In this document: one piece after another, positions 43,489 through 53,037 of the stretch | Position numbering within the stretch: the first letter of the stretch is position 1 | Layout: every line of letters starts with the position of its first letter | Assembly: GCF_030605225.1 (NCBI RefSeq) | Contig: NZ_JAUWAV010000016.1 | Span: 1-64,000, forward strand | From: Geoalkalibacter sp. | GTDB lineage: Bacteria > Desulfobacterota > Desulfuromonadia > Desulfuromonadales > Geoalkalibacteraceae | Reading direction: 5' to 3' | DNA: 64,000 nt | Notes under the pieces: generated by a model | What the model saw: only the letters and a program-made list of their open reading frames with translations | Databases searched by the model: none | What the model was told of the DNA's origin: nothing | Program-made: the position numbers and the translations under genes

Positions 43489-44154
43489 ATGGCGGAATAT
43501 CCTCTGGCCCTGCGGCTCGCGGGGCGTCTGTGCGTGGTCGTCGGCGGCGGCGCGGTGGGGCGGCGCAAGGTTGCCGGCCTTTTGGCCGCCGGGGCGCGGG
43601 TGCGGGTGGTCGATCCGCGGGCCCAAACCCTGGATGCGGGGGTGGAGGTCGAGCTGGTGCCCCGCGCCTGGCGTGCCGAGGATCTGACGGGAGCCTTTCT
43701 GGTGTTTGCCGCCACGGATGACGCGGCACTCAATGCCCGGATCGTCGCGGCGGCACGCTCCGCGGGGGCCCTCGCCCAGGCGGTGGACGATCCGCAAAAC
43801 GGCGATTTTCACCTGCCGGCCGTGCTGCGCCGCGGTGCTCTGACCCTGGCGGTGTTTACCGGCGGCCGCAGTCCCGCCCTGGCGGCGGCGGTGCGTGATC
43901 GCCTGGCGCGGGAGTTCGGCGTCGAGTGGGCGCGGGTGGTGGAGATTGCCGCGGCCCTGCGTCAAAAGCGGTTGACAGGCGCGGAGGCAAACTCCTACAA
44001 TTACAATATTTTGCAGAAATTACTGGCGGGTGGTCTAGTGGAGTTGGCGGCGCGGGGGGAGTTCGCCGCCATCGAGGAACTGCTGGCGCGGGTCACGGGG
44101 GAAAGCATCTGTCTTGAACGCCTGGGAATCGAATTGCCGAAAGGGCTGAAATGA
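43489..44154 (+). CDS. Precorrin-2 dehydrogenase/sirohydrochlorin ferrochelatase (Met8p/CysG N-terminal type)
   Basis: The product has 221 residues. The NAD-binding loop is VVVGGGAVGRRKVAGLLAAGA, followed by ATDDAALNARI and DDPQNGDFHLPAVLRRG, as in CysG-B and Met8p. It oxidises precorrin-2 and may insert iron to give sirohaem. The C-terminal helical tail (QKRLTGAEANSYNYNILQKL) is typical. GGGGGG precedes the ATG. Its stop overlaps the ccsA-like gene by 4 nt. The methyltransferase that supplies precorrin-2 is the fused CobA downstream. Confidence 0.9.
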   Translation: MAEYPLALRLAGRLCVVVGGGAVGRRKVAGLLAAGARVRVVDPRAQTLDAGVEVELVPRAWRAEDLTGAFLVFAATDDAALNARIVAAARSAGALAQAVDDPQNGDFHLPAVLRRGALTLAVFTGGRSPALAAAVRDRLAREFGVEWARVVEIAAALRQKRLTGAEANSYNYNILQKLLAGGLVELAARGEFAAIEELLARVTGESICLERLGIELPKGLK

Positions 44155-44972
44155 GCGCCAACATTCTCCTCTTCAAGTGCGCCCTGCTCATTTATCTGGC
44201 GGCCACCGTCCTTTATCTCGGCGACATCGTTTTTCGCCGCGCGCACTTGGGCAAGGCGGCGCGCTGGGTGCTGATCGGCGGCTTCGTCGTGCACAGCGCG
44301 GTTCTGGTGGGACGCTTCATCGCGGCGGGGCACACGCCGGTGACCAATCTGCATGAATCCCTGTCCTTTTCCGCCTGGACCCTGGTCGGAATCTATCTGC
44401 TCTTCGACGCCCGCTACCGGCTGGCGGTGATCGGCGCCTTCATCACGCCCCTGGCGCTGATTCTCATGTTCTTCGGCGGCGCCACCTTCACCGGCGTCGG
44501 CGAAATCAACCCGATTCTGCGCAGTTGGTGGTTTCCGGTGCATGTGCTGCTGGCCTTTCTCGGCAACGCCATGTTCACCCTGGCCTTCGCCGTGAGCGTG
44601 ATGTACCTGCTGCAGGAGCGCATGCTCAAGAACAAGAAGCTCTCCGGGCTCTTCTATCGCCTGCCGGCCCTGAGCACTCTCGATGAAATCAACTACAAGT
44701 GTCTGACCTTCGGTTTTCCGCTGATGACCATGGGCATCATCACCGGTGCGGTCTGGGCCAATTCGGCCTGGGGCGGCTACTGGCGCTGGGATCCCAAGGA
44801 GACCTGGGCGCTGATCACCTGGTTTCTTTACGCCGCCCTCTTGCACGGACGCCTCACGGCGGGCTGGCGCGGCCGGCGCGCGGCTATTTTTTCCATTATC
44901 GGCTTTCTCTGTCTGCTCTTCAGCTACCTGGGAGTCAACTTCCTGCTCCCCACCGAGCATGATTTCAAATAA
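44151..44972 (+). CDS. Cytochrome c assembly/HemX-type membrane protein (CcsA/CcsB family)
   Basis: The product has 273 residues and about eight transmembrane helices. The tryptophan-rich haem-handling motif is WGGYWRWDPKETWALITW, and a His occurs in TNLHESLSF and in ALLHGRL. This is the haem-delivery fold of system II cytochrome c maturation; when next to hemA it is often called HemX. It overlaps the sirohaem gene and precedes hemA by 42 bp. The position ties haem supply to cytochrome c assembly. Confidence 0.9.
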   Translation: MSANILLFKCALLIYLAATVLYLGDIVFRRAHLGKAARWVLIGGFVVHSAVLVGRFIAAGHTPVTNLHESLSFSAWTLVGIYLLFDARYRLAVIGAFITPLALILMFFGGATFTGVGEINPILRSWWFPVHVLLAFLGNAMFTLAFAVSVMYLLQERMLKNKKLSGLFYRLPALSTLDEINYKCLTFGFPLMTMGIITGAVWANSAWGGYWRWDPKETWALITWFLYAALLHGRLTAGWRGRRAAIFSIIGFLCLLFSYLGVNFLLPTEHDFK

Positions 44973-45014
44973 CCGCCGGGCCGATCAATTTCCTCGGACT
45001 TCTGAGTAGGTCGC

Positions 45015-46328
45015 ATGAATATCCTCGTTGTGGGGCTCAGTCATAAGACCGCCCCCGTTGAAATCCGCGAAAAAGTGGCGTTCGCGCCGACCGCCATGGA
45101 AAAGCCCCTGCGACGGATGCTGGCGCTTCCCGCGGTCACCGAAGGGGTGATCGTGTCCACCTGCAACCGCGTGGAGCTCTACGCCACCAGCCGCGACGTG
45201 GAAGCCGCGACGGCGCAGCTCAAGCGCTTTCTGGCCGAGTATCACGGCCTGGCCGCCGACGTCCTGGCACCGCACCTCTATGACCTGTCCGGGCCTGATG
45301 CCATTCGCCACGTGTTTCGCGTCGCGTCGAGCCTCGATTCCATGGTCATCGGCGAGCCGCAGATCCTCGGCCAGATCAAGACCGCCTACGGCTATGCCTG
45401 CGACTACAAGACCTCCGGAGTGATCCTCAACCGCTTCCTGCACAAGGCCTTCTCCGTGGCCAAGCGGGTGCGCACCGAGACCCAGATCGCCAGCAACGCC
45501 GTATCGGTGTCCTTCGCCGCGGTGGAACTGGCGCGCAAGATCTTCGATACCCTGACGGACAAGACGGTGCTGCTCATCGGCGCGGGCGAGATGTGCGAGT
45601 TGGCCGCGCGCCACTTCGTCACCAACGGCGTCGCCCAGGTGCTGGTCACCAACCGCACCTACGAGCGCGCGGTGAAACTTGCGCAGGAATTCAACGGCAA
45701 GCCGATCCTCTTCGAGAATTTCGCCGACAACCTGCATCGCGTGGACATCGTGCTTGCCTCCACCGGCGCGCCCAACTACGTGCTCCACCAGCGCCAGGTG
45801 GAGGAGGTCATCAAGCAGCGCCGCCACAAGCCCATGTTCTTCATCGACATCGCCGTGCCGCGCGACATCGACCCCAAGATCAACGACATCGACAACTGCT
45901 ATCTCTACGATGTCGACGATTTGCAGGGGGTGGTGCAGTCCAACCTCAAGGAGCGGCAGAAGGAGGCCAAGAAGGCCGAGGCCATCGTCGAGGAGGAAAT
46001 CGGTCAGTTTCACCAGTGGATGAGCGGCCTCGACGTGGTGCCGACCATCGTCGCCCTGCGCAAGCGCTTTGATGAGATCCGCCAGGCCGAGCTGGAGAAA
46101 ACCTTCGCCAATCTCAAGGATCTCAACGGCAAGGAGCGCCAGGCCATCGAAGCCATGGCCCAGGCCATCATCAACAAGGCCCTGCACCAGCCCATCACCG
46201 TGCTGAAAAGCGCGCAGAACAACGCCGCCGGCGACAATTACGTCGAGGCGCTGCGCACTCTGTTCAATCTGCCGGTGGTTGGTGCCGAGAATCCCGCGAC
46301 CGATTCCGCCAAGGCCGATGACATGTAG
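45015..46328 (+). CDS. hemA: Glutamyl-tRNA reductase
   Basis: The product has 437 residues. The catalytic Cys50 lies in [12 protein letters not shown]. It starts with [19 protein letters not shown], and the NADPH-binding loop is [15 protein letters not shown]. It makes glutamate-1-semialdehyde, the first committed step of C5 haem synthesis. AGTAGG precedes the ATG. The stop TAG is inside an intergenic palindrome (ACATGTAGGGGCG), so the last residues may have been set by that element. hemC follows after 65 bp. Confidence 0.96.
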   Translation: MNILVVGLSHKTAPVEIREKVAFAPTAMEKPLRRMLALPAVTEGVIVSTCNRVELYATSRDVEAATAQLKRFLAEYHGLAADVLAPHLYDLSGPDAIRHVFRVASSLDSMVIGEPQILGQIKTAYGYACDYKTSGVILNRFLHKAFSVAKRVRTETQIASNAVSVSFAAVELARKIFDTLTDKTVLLIGAGEMCELAARHFVTNGVAQVLVTNRTYERAVKLAQEFNGKPILFENFADNLHRVDIVLASTGAPNYVLHQRQVEEVIKQRRHKPMFFIDIAVPRDIDPKINDIDNCYLYDVDDLQGVVQSNLKERQKEAKKAEAIVEEEIGQFHQWMSGLDVVPTIVALRKRFDEIRQAELEKTFANLKDLNGKERQAIEAMAQAIINKALHQPITVLKSAQNNAAGDNYVEALRTLFNLPVVGAENPATDSAKADDM

Positions 46329-46370
46329 GGGCGGCGCATGACCGCCCGGGCGCATGCGGTGCGCCCCTAC
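46325..46370. repeat. Intergenic palindrome, TAGGGGCG family, overlapping the hemA stop
   Basis: GTAGGGGCG (46325-46333) and CGCCCCTAC (46362-46370) arms enclose a GC-rich centre with GGGCGCATGCGGTGC. The hemA stop lies in the left arm. Confidence 0.75.
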
Positions 46371-46393
46371 CCAAACCAGGAGCGAAACAAGCG

Positions 46394-47356
46394 ATGAGCA
46401 AGAAAATTCTGCGGATCGGCACCCGCGCCAGCCAGCTGGCCCTGTGGCAGGCCAACTGGGTCAAGAGCTGTCTTGAGCAGCGCTATCCCGATCTGGAAGT
46501 GACCCTGACCAAGATCAAGACCCAGGGCGACAAGATTCTCGACGTGCCCCTCGCCATGGTCGGCGGCAAGGGCCTGTTCGTCAAGGAAATCGAAGAAGCC
46601 ATGCTGCGCGGCGAGGTGGATGTCGCCGTGCACTCCATGAAGGACGTGCCGACGATCTTTCCCGAGGGGCTCTCCCTGCGCTGCATCACCGAGCGCGAGG
46701 ATCCGCGCGACATTGTCATCCTGCGCCCCGGCGTCGCCGGCTGGCGCGATCTGCCCCAGGGCGCGCGGGTCGGTACCTCGTCCCTGCGGCGCAAGTCGCA
46801 GATGCTGCATGAGCGCCCCGATTTGCGCATGCTCGATATCCGCGGCAACGTGGAGACGCGCATCCGCAAGCTCACCGAGGAGGATCTCGATGCCGTGGTG
46901 CTGGCCGCCGCCGGCATGAAGCGGCTGGGCTTTGCCGGACAGATCAGCGAATATCTGGAACCGTCCGTAATGCTGCCCGCCATCGGCCAAGGAGCCTTGG
47001 GCCTGGAGAGCCGCACGGACGATGCGGAGATCAACGCCCTCATCGATTTCTTCAACCATCCCGCCACCGCCTGGGCGGTCAAGGCCGAGCGCGCCCTGCT
47101 GCGGCACCTTGAGGGCGGCTGTCAGGTGCCCATCGCCGCCTTCGGCACGGTGGAGGGCGATCAGGTGCGGCTCACCGGCCTGGTGGCGAGCTGCGACGGG
47201 CAAAAATTCCTGAAAAAAACCCTCAGCGCGCCCGTCGACCAGGCCGAGCAGCTCGGCGTGTCCCTGGCCCGGGATCTGCTGCTCATGGGCGCCGACCAGA
47301 TTCTCAACGAGGTCTATCAGCACGAAACCTTCAACGCCACCCGCGAAGACGTCTGA
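46394..47356 (+). CDS. hemC: Porphobilinogen deaminase (hydroxymethylbilane synthase)
   Basis: The product has 320 residues. It opens with LRIGTRASQLALWQANWV. Other conserved parts are VHSMKDVPT, GTSSLRRKSQ, DIRGNVETRI and the cofactor cysteine Cys243 in EGGCQVPIAAF, which carries the dipyrromethane. It joins four porphobilinogens. Good ribosome-binding sequence (AGGAGCGAAAC) lies upstream. A perfect 24-bp palindrome lies between it and the next gene. Confidence 0.96.
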   Translation: MSKKILRIGTRASQLALWQANWVKSCLEQRYPDLEVTLTKIKTQGDKILDVPLAMVGGKGLFVKEIEEAMLRGEVDVAVHSMKDVPTIFPEGLSLRCITEREDPRDIVILRPGVAGWRDLPQGARVGTSSLRRKSQMLHERPDLRMLDIRGNVETRIRKLTEEDLDAVVLAAAGMKRLGFAGQISEYLEPSVMLPAIGQGALGLESRTDDAEINALIDFFNHPATAWAVKAERALLRHLEGGCQVPIAAFGTVEGDQVRLTGLVASCDGQKFLKKTLSAPVDQAEQLGVSLARDLLLMGADQILNEVYQHETFNATREDV

Positions 47357-47393
47357 GTTGTTGGGCAATGGACGCAATGGTTGACTGTTCCGT

Positions 47394-47417
47394 AGGGGCG
47401 CGGCATGCCGCGCCCCT
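47394..47417. repeat. Perfect 24-bp palindrome before cobA-hemD
   Basis: AGGGGCGCGGCA is followed directly by its exact complement. It ends 15 nt before the next ATG and belongs to the same family as the elements at dapF and hemA. Confidence 0.8.
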
Positions 47418-47432
47418 GTCCGGTTTTCAGGC

Positions 47433-48977
47433 ATGACGCCAGTCGGCAGGGTCTATCTGGTGGGCGCCGGTCCCGGCGACCCGGGACTGATCACGGTGCG
47501 CGGCCGCGACTGCCTGCGGCGCGCCGAGGTGGTGGTCTACGACTATCTGGCCAATCCGCGCCTGCTGGACGAGGCGCCGCCCGCGGCCGAGCGCATCTAC
47601 GTCGGCAAGACGCGCGGCCTGCATCACCGTCCCCAGGAAGAGATCAACCGGCTGCTCGCCGAGCGGGCCAAGCAAGGCAAGACGGTGGTGCGCCTCAAGG
47701 GTGGGGATCCCTACGTGTTCGGGCGCGGCGGCGAAGAGGCGCTCTACCTGCGCGAACAGGGCATCGCCTTCGAGGTGGTGCCTGGGGTGACGGCGGGCTT
47801 CGCGGCCGCCGCCTACGCGGGCATACCCCTCACCCATCGCGACTATACCACCAGTCTCGGCCTGCTGACGGGACATGAGAACCCCGAAAAAAAGATGTCC
47901 TCCCTCGACTGGGAAAAGCTCGCCACCGGAGTCGGCACCCTGGTGTTCTACATGGGCATGGCCAACCTCGAGTTGATCGCGCGCGAGTTGGTGCGCCACG
48001 GCCGCGCGCCCGAAACTCCGGTGGCCATCGTGCGCTGGGCGACCACCCCGCGCCAGCGCACCCTGTGCGGTACCCTGGCCGACATCGTCGCCAAGGTCGA
48101 GGCCGCGCGCTTCAAGCCGCCGGCGGTGATCATCGTCGGCGAGGTGGTGGCGTTGCGCGCCCATCTCGCCTGGTTCGAGCAGCGCCCCCTGTTCGGCCGG
48201 CGTCTGCTGTCGACGCGCAGCGCCGAGCAGGCCGGGGTGTTTCAGGAGTTGCTGGAAGCCCAGGGCGCCGAGGTGGTCTCGGTGCCGACCATCGCCACCC
48301 TCGCCCCCCTGGATTGGCAGGGGGTGGACGAGGGTATCGCCGCCCTGGCGCGGACTGATTATCTGATTCTCACCTCGGCCAACGCGGTGCGGTTTTTCCT
48401 GGAGCGGCTGCGCGCCCGCGGCCGCGATCTGCGCGCCCTGGCCGGGGTGAAGATCGTCGCCGTGGGCCCCAAGACCGCCGCCGCCCTCGCCGCGCAGGGC
48501 CTCACCGCCGATCTGGTGCCCGAAAACTATCAGGCCGAAGGGGTGGTGAAACTGCTCGGCGGGCTCGGCGTGACGGGCAAGCGCGTGTTCTATCCCCATG
48601 CAGAACTGGCGCGCGATCTCATTCCCCGCGAATTGCGCGCCCTGGGCGCCGAGGTTCAGGATCCGGTGCTCTACCGCACGGTTCTTCCCGAGCGCGGCGG
48701 CGAGGAATTGCGCCGTCTCTTGGAAGATCGTCGTCTGGATGGGGTGATCTTCACCGCCTCATCCACCGTCGAGAATTTCGTCCGCATGCTGGGCGAGGAC
48801 GCCGCCTCATTGCTCTCCGGCGTGGCGGTTGCCTCCATCGGGCCACCCACCACCGCCACCGCGCGCAAGCTCGGCCTGAGGGTCGACATCGAGCCGTCCG
48901 CCTCCACGTTGGAGGATCTGGCCGCCGCCCTCGGCGATTATTTTCGCGACAAGCCCTTGCGCTTCGCGCAGGACTGA
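47433..48977 (+). CDS. cobA/hemD: Fused uroporphyrinogen-III C-methyltransferase/uroporphyrinogen-III synthase
   Basis: The product has 514 residues. Residues 1-245 are the CobA/SUMT part: [18 protein letters not shown], the [18 protein letters not shown] motif, [22 protein letters not shown]. Residues 250-510 are HemD, with [12 protein letters not shown] and the [15 protein letters not shown] and [11 protein letters not shown] segments. The protein closes the uroporphyrinogen-III ring and can methylate it towards precorrin-2, so one protein stands at the haem/sirohaem branch. Only a poor ribosome-binding site (CAGG) is present, and a stable palindrome lies just upstream. Confidence 0.94.
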   Translation: MTPVGRVYLVGAGPGDPGLITVRGRDCLRRAEVVVYDYLANPRLLDEAPPAAERIYVGKTRGLHHRPQEEINRLLAERAKQGKTVVRLKGGDPYVFGRGGEEALYLREQGIAFEVVPGVTAGFAAAAYAGIPLTHRDYTTSLGLLTGHENPEKKMSSLDWEKLATGVGTLVFYMGMANLELIARELVRHGRAPETPVAIVRWATTPRQRTLCGTLADIVAKVEAARFKPPAVIIVGEVVALRAHLAWFEQRPLFGRRLLSTRSAEQAGVFQELLEAQGAEVVSVPTIATLAPLDWQGVDEGIAALARTDYLILTSANAVRFFLERLRARGRDLRALAGVKIVAVGPKTAAALAAQGLTADLVPENYQAEGVVKLLGGLGVTGKRVFYPHAELARDLIPRELRALGAEVQDPVLYRTVLPERGGEELRRLLEDRRLDGVIFTASSTVENFVRMLGEDAASLLSGVAVASIGPPTTATARKLGLRVDIEPSASTLEDLAAALGDYFRDKPLRFAQD

Positions 48978-49043
48978 TATGCTCAAAAGGAAGGCCGGCG
49001 AACGGCGACCGGCGACGGATCAGTGACCCAAAAGGAGCCTGCC

Positions 49044-50018
49044 ATGTTTTTTCCCGAATACCGTGCGCGGCGTCTGCGCCGCAACGACAATCTGCGGCGC
49101 ATGGTGCGTGAGACCCAGCTGCGCGTCGAGGATCTGATTTATCCCATGTTCAGCGCCTTCGGCACGGGCATCCGCAAGGAGATCGCCTCCATGCCGGGCA
49201 TCCACCAGCAATCCATCGAGCACATCGTCGCCGAGGCCCAGGAGGTGCGCGAGCTCGGCATCCCGGCGGTGATCCTGTTCGGCATCCCCGAAGCCAAGGA
49301 CGCCGTGGGTCAGGACGCCTACAGCGAATCGGGCATCATTCAGCAAACCATTCGCGCCCTCAAGCAGGCGGTGCCCGAACTCACGGTGATCACCGATGTG
49401 TGCTTGTGCGAATACACCGATCACGGCCACTGCGGCGTCATCAAGGACGGCGATGTGGACAACGACGCCACCTTGCAGCTGCTGGCCGCCGAGGCCCTTT
49501 CCCATGCGCGCGCCGGCGCCGACATCGTGGCGCCCTCGGATATGATGGACGGGCGGGTGGCGGCGATCCGCGAGCTGCTCGACGCCAACGGCTTCAACCA
49601 GATTCCGGTGATGAGCTACGCGGTGAAATACGCCAGCGCCTATTACGGGCCCTTTCGCGACGCCGCCGAGTCGACGCCTCAGTTCGGCGATCGGCGCTCC
49701 TACCAGATGGATCCGGCCAACCGCCGCGAGGCCCTGCGCGAGGCGGCCCTCGATGTGCAGGAATGCGCCGATTTCCTCATGGTCAAGCCGGCCCTGGCCT
49801 ATCTCGACATCCTGCGCGATCTGCGCGAGCGCTTCGATTTGCCCCTGGTGGCCTACAACGTCTCCGGCGAGTATTCCATGATCAAGGCCGCGGCCGCCAA
49901 CGGCTGGATCGATCATGACCGGGTGATGCTGGAAACGCTCCTCGGCATGAAGCGCGCCGGCGCCGATCTGATCATCACCTACCACGCCAAGGAAGCGGCG
50001 CGCTTGCTGAAAGGTTAG
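49044..50018 (+). CDS. hemB: Delta-aminolevulinic acid dehydratase (porphobilinogen synthase)
   Basis: The product has 324 residues. The cysteine zinc site is present: Cys120, Cys122 and Cys130 in [14 protein letters not shown]. The Schiff-base lysines are Lys195 ([17 protein letters not shown]) and Lys248 (LMVKPA). It joins two aminolevulinates to porphobilinogen. AAAAGGAG lies before the MFFPEY start. It ends the cluster and is followed by a palindromic repeat. The order hemA, hemC, cobA-hemD, hemB is common in Desulfuromonadales. Confidence 0.96.
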   Translation: MFFPEYRARRLRRNDNLRRMVRETQLRVEDLIYPMFSAFGTGIRKEIASMPGIHQQSIEHIVAEAQEVRELGIPAVILFGIPEAKDAVGQDAYSESGIIQQTIRALKQAVPELTVITDVCLCEYTDHGHCGVIKDGDVDNDATLQLLAAEALSHARAGADIVAPSDMMDGRVAAIRELLDANGFNQIPVMSYAVKYASAYYGPFRDAAESTPQFGDRRSYQMDPANRREALREAALDVQECADFLMVKPALAYLDILRDLRERFDLPLVAYNVSGEYSMIKAAAANGWIDHDRVMLETLLGMKRAGADLIITYHAKEAARLLKG

Positions 50019-50028
50019 CAAGCTCTGC

Positions 50029-50134
50029 AACCACGAATGCACACGAATGGACACGAATCATGGCCTGGGATTTTTGGTAAACCCCAAGAAAATGATGTCG
50101 TAGTTATTCGTGTTCATTCGTGCCATTCGTGGTT
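50029..50134. repeat. Inverted repeat of the CACGAATG family
   Basis: Left arm 50029-50058 contains three CACGAAT units, and right arm 50106-50134 is its near-exact complement (ATTCGTG units). The 47-nt centre is not palindromic. Its position between hemB and the next gene suggests a dispersed mobile-type element or a stem that slows transcription. Confidence 0.8.
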
Positions 50135-50168
50135 GCCCTTAAAGATGATTTTCAGCGGTGGTTGATTC

Positions 50169-50876
50169 ATGTCCCAGGATTCCGCAAGCGGCGACAAGCT
50201 CACGCGCGGCGAAACCATCACCGCCCTGGTGCATTACTACCGGGCCGAGGTGACGCGCAGCCTCGCCTGGCGCACGCGCCTCGATCGCACCACCAACTGG
50301 GCGGTGGGGACCACGGCGGCCTTTCTCGGCTTTGGTTTTTCCCACCCGGAGATCACTCATGCCTTTTTTCTCTTCGGCATCGCCATCGCCTACATCCTGC
50401 TGTTCGTCGAGGCGCGCCGCTACCGCTTCTACGACGCCTACGAATACCGGGTGCGGCTGCTCAACCAGAATTTCATCTACGGCGTGCTGACCAGCCGCCT
50501 GCGCCTGGAGGAGGGCGCCTACTGGCTGGCCGAGCTGGCTTCGGACCTGCGCTATCCCCAGTACAAGATGGACCGGGTCCATGCCCTGGGGCGGCGCATC
50601 TACTCCAATTACATCTATCTGTTCCTGGTGCTCATCGCCGGCTGGCTGCTCAAGATCAAGCTGCATCCGCTCAGCGCCGACAACTGGGAGCAGTATCTGC
50701 GCCAAGCCGCCCTGGGCGCGATCCCCGGTTGGCTGGTGCTGTCGTTCATCGGCCTGTTTTTCCTGCATCTGCTGGTGTTTCTCGTCATCGGTCGGCGCAA
50801 GCGCGGCGGGCGCGACATCTTTTTCTCGCCCTCCGGAAGCGGGCAGGACACCAAGAGCAGCCTTGAAGAAACCTGA
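50169..50876 (+). CDS. DUF2270 integral membrane protein
   Basis: The product has 235 residues. Two hydrophobic segments lie at about 45-85 and two more at about 150-220. The middle region (FVEARRYRFYDAYEYRVRLLNQNF) is characteristic of DUF2270. No enzymatic motif is visible. No strong ribosome-binding site precedes the ATG, though GGTGG is close. It is followed by the M16 peptidase after 23 bp. Function is unknown. Confidence 0.78.
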   Translation: MSQDSASGDKLTRGETITALVHYYRAEVTRSLAWRTRLDRTTNWAVGTTAAFLGFGFSHPEITHAFFLFGIAIAYILLFVEARRYRFYDAYEYRVRLLNQNFIYGVLTSRLRLEEGAYWLAELASDLRYPQYKMDRVHALGRRIYSNYIYLFLVLIAGWLLKIKLHPLSADNWEQYLRQAALGAIPGWLVLSFIGLFFLHLLVFLVIGRRKRGGRDIFFSPSGSGQDTKSSLEET

Positions 50877-50899
50877 TTCCATCCGCGACGGTTCCCCTC

Positions 50900-52186
50900 A
50901 TGAGTGAATATGAAAAAAGCACCCTGGCCAACGGCCTGCGGGTGCTCAGCGTGCCCATGCCCCACCTGCATTCGGCGGAGATGATGTTCTTCGTCGGCGT
51001 CGGCAGCCGCCACGAGGCGCCCGAAGTGGCCGGGGTGTCCCATTTTCTCGAGCACATGTTGTTTCGCGGCAACCGCGACTATCCCACCGGACCCGACCTG
51101 GAGCGCGCCTTTGAAGCCATCGGCGGCTACGTCAACGCCGCCACCGACATCGAGACCACCTGTTATCATTCGCGCCTGCATCCCGCGCATCTCGACGAGG
51201 CCACGGGGCTGTTCGCGTCCATGCTGCTGCGGCCTTTGCTGCGCGACCTGGAAACCGAGCGGCGGGTGATCCTCGAGGAGGCGCTGGAAGATCTCAACGC
51301 GCGCGGCGAGGAGATCAACCCCGACACCCTCTGCGCCCGGCTGCTCTGGCCCGGCCATCCCCTGGGCCGACCGCCCATCGGCAGCCGCGAAACCATCGAA
51401 GCCATTACCCTGGAGGATCTGCACCGGCATCTGGCCGGTTATTACACGCCGCGCAACCTGGTGGCGGTGGCGGCCGGCCGGGTAGAGCATGAGGCCTTCG
51501 TCGCCGCCGTCGAGCGCCACTTCGGCGTCTGGCGGGGCGGCGAGGCGCCCCGCGCGCCGCGCTTTAGCGAGCCCGCGGCGCCGGGGCCCCAGTCCTTGTG
51601 GGTGCGCGAGAGCGATTCCCAGGTCTCGCTGCAACTGGCGTTTCGCGTGCCGGGACGCGAGCAGGGCAACAGTCTGGCGCTGCGTGTGTTGCGGCGGGTG
51701 CTGTCGGGAGGAGGCAGCGGGCGTCTGATGCTGCGCCTGCGCGAGGAGTTGGGCTTGACCTACGGCGTTGAGGCGCAACTGATGCAAACCGCCGAAACCG
51801 GCTCCTTCGGCGTCGATCTGTCCCTGGTGCCGGACAATCTGGAGCAGGCCGTCGACGAAGTGCTGCGCCTGCTCGAGGATCTGTGCGAGACGCCGGTTCC
51901 CGAGCCCGAGCTGGCGGGCGTGGTGCGCGCCTTTCACTATGAACTCGAATTCAGCCGGGATTTTACCGAGGAGTTGGCGGCGCGCTACGGCTGGGGGGAA
52001 ACCCTGGGCTGCCTGCGCACCCTGGAGCAGGAGCGCCGGGAAATCGCCGCCATCACGCCGGAGGTTCTGCGCGAAACCGCCCGCGGCATCTTTCGCCAGG
52101 AAACTCTGCGCCTGGCGGTGGTCGGCCCCTGGCGCGGCGAGATCAAGCGGCGCGTGAGTCGTCGCTTGAAAGCTTTTCGCGGCTGA
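50900..52186 (+). CDS. M16-family zinc peptidase
   Basis: The product has 428 residues. The inverted zinc motif HFLEH (His48, Glu51, His52) is intact, and the second-site glutamate lies in the FEAIGGYVNAATDIETTCY region downstream. The rest follows the two-lobe M16 pattern (NLVAVAAGRVEHE, then VSLQLAFRVPGRE, GGGSGRLMLRLREELGLTYG). There is no signal peptide, so it acts in the cytoplasm, perhaps on small peptides. The pair of M16 genes seen elsewhere is absent here. Confidence 0.9.
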   Translation: MSEYEKSTLANGLRVLSVPMPHLHSAEMMFFVGVGSRHEAPEVAGVSHFLEHMLFRGNRDYPTGPDLERAFEAIGGYVNAATDIETTCYHSRLHPAHLDEATGLFASMLLRPLLRDLETERRVILEEALEDLNARGEEINPDTLCARLLWPGHPLGRPPIGSRETIEAITLEDLHRHLAGYYTPRNLVAVAAGRVEHEAFVAAVERHFGVWRGGEAPRAPRFSEPAAPGPQSLWVRESDSQVSLQLAFRVPGREQGNSLALRVLRRVLSGGGSGRLMLRLREELGLTYGVEAQLMQTAETGSFGVDLSLVPDNLEQAVDEVLRLLEDLCETPVPEPELAGVVRAFHYELEFSRDFTEELAARYGWGETLGCLRTLEQERREIAAITPEVLRETARGIFRQETLRLAVVGPWRGEIKRRVSRRLKAFRG

Positions 52187-52211
52187 AACCGCGCGACACG
52201 CAGCGTCGGGC

Positions 52212-52451
52212 TCAACCGCCGTGCCCGGCGCTGCTGCCGGGGGGCGCCGCCGCTCCCCTTTTTCTGAGCAGCAGGGCGGCGAGGATGCCGAGCATGAAAC
52301 CGCCCGCGCCGACGATGAAGAGCAGCACCGCCTGGGGCAGGGTGAAAGAAAAGAACAGGATACGCACCTCCACCGGAGCGGCGTTCTGCACGATGACGAC
52401 CACCAGCGCCAGGGCGAGAATCGTCGCCGCCAACAGCTTGAGCTGTTTCAT
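52212..52451 (-). CDS. LapA-family small membrane protein
   Basis: The product has 79 residues with two hydrophobic helices (about 5-22 and 40-62). VVIVQNAAPVEVRILFFSFTLP between them is the LapA (DUF1049) signature. A basic, Pro/Ser-rich tail follows. In Escherichia coli LapA acts with LapB in lipopolysaccharide assembly control; no LapB is adjacent here. It starts 9 bp after the HIT-protein gene and is convergent with the peptidase. Confidence 0.82.
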   Translation of the reverse strand: MKQLKLLAATILALALVVVIVQNAAPVEVRILFFSFTLPQAVLLFIVGAGGFMLGILAALLLRKRGAAAPPGSSAGHGG

Positions 52452-52460
52452 CCCGCCACC

Positions 52461-52898
52461 TCAGTCCCCATCCTGATTCTCCACCATCTCCGTGCCTTCC
52501 CCCAGAACCTCTCCCACCTTGAGCAGCATTGCCGCGAGTTCCGGCGGCGCGTAGGGCCGCGCCGGAAAACGGCCCCAGACCGGCGCCGGCCAGGCGGGAT
52601 CCTGGGTGTAGCGCACGATGTGATGCACATGCAGCTGCGGCACCAGATTGCCCAGGGCGGCGATGTTGATCTTGTCGGCGGCGAACACCTCGGCGAGCCG
52701 CCGCGCGAGAAAGGAGGATTCCTGCAACAGGGCTGCCTGGTCGGCGTCGTCGAGCTCGTAGATTTCCCGAATTCCGGAGCGGCGCGGCACCAGGATGAAC
52801 CAGGGATAGGCGGCGTCGTTCATGAGCAGCAGGCGGCACAGGGGAAAGTCGCCGAGGGCGATGGTGTCGGCTTCGAGCTGGGGATGGAGTTCAAACAT
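52461..52898 (-). CDS. HIT-domain nucleotide-binding hydrolase
   Basis: The product has 145 residues. The histidine triad is QLHVHHIVR, and CRLLLMNDAAYPWFILVPRR upstream is typical of the branch. HIT proteins hydrolyse nucleotide monophosphate derivatives such as AMP-linked dinucleotides. It leads a small two-gene unit with the LapA-like gene. AAGGATT-type sequence precedes the ATG. Confidence 0.85.
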   Translation of the reverse strand: MFELHPQLEADTIALGDFPLCRLLLMNDAAYPWFILVPRRSGIREIYELDDADQAALLQESSFLARRLAEVFAADKINIAALGNLVPQLHVHHIVRYTQDPAWPAPVWGRFPARPYAPPELAAMLLKVGEVLGEGTEMVENQDGD

Positions 52899-52926
52899 GG
52901 TGAAATCCTTTTAATGCCAAGAAAGG

Positions 52927-53008
52927 GGACGCGGATTTTCAGGATGAACGCAGATCCAAGGTCTTCTTTAGGGGAGTTGATCCGATTTGATCCTGAAAAT
53001 CTGCGTCC
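52927..53008. repeat. Inverted repeat of the GGACGC family
   Basis: GGACGCGGATTTTCAGGAT (52927-52945) pairs with the arm at 52990-53008 with one mismatch. The core GGGGACGC-GAT is shared with the compound element at 9709-9818. It fills the gap between the HIT gene and the AAA+ regulator. Confidence 0.8.
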
Positions 53009-53037
53009 AAAGATTTGGGTTGTTTTGGGGAATTCCT

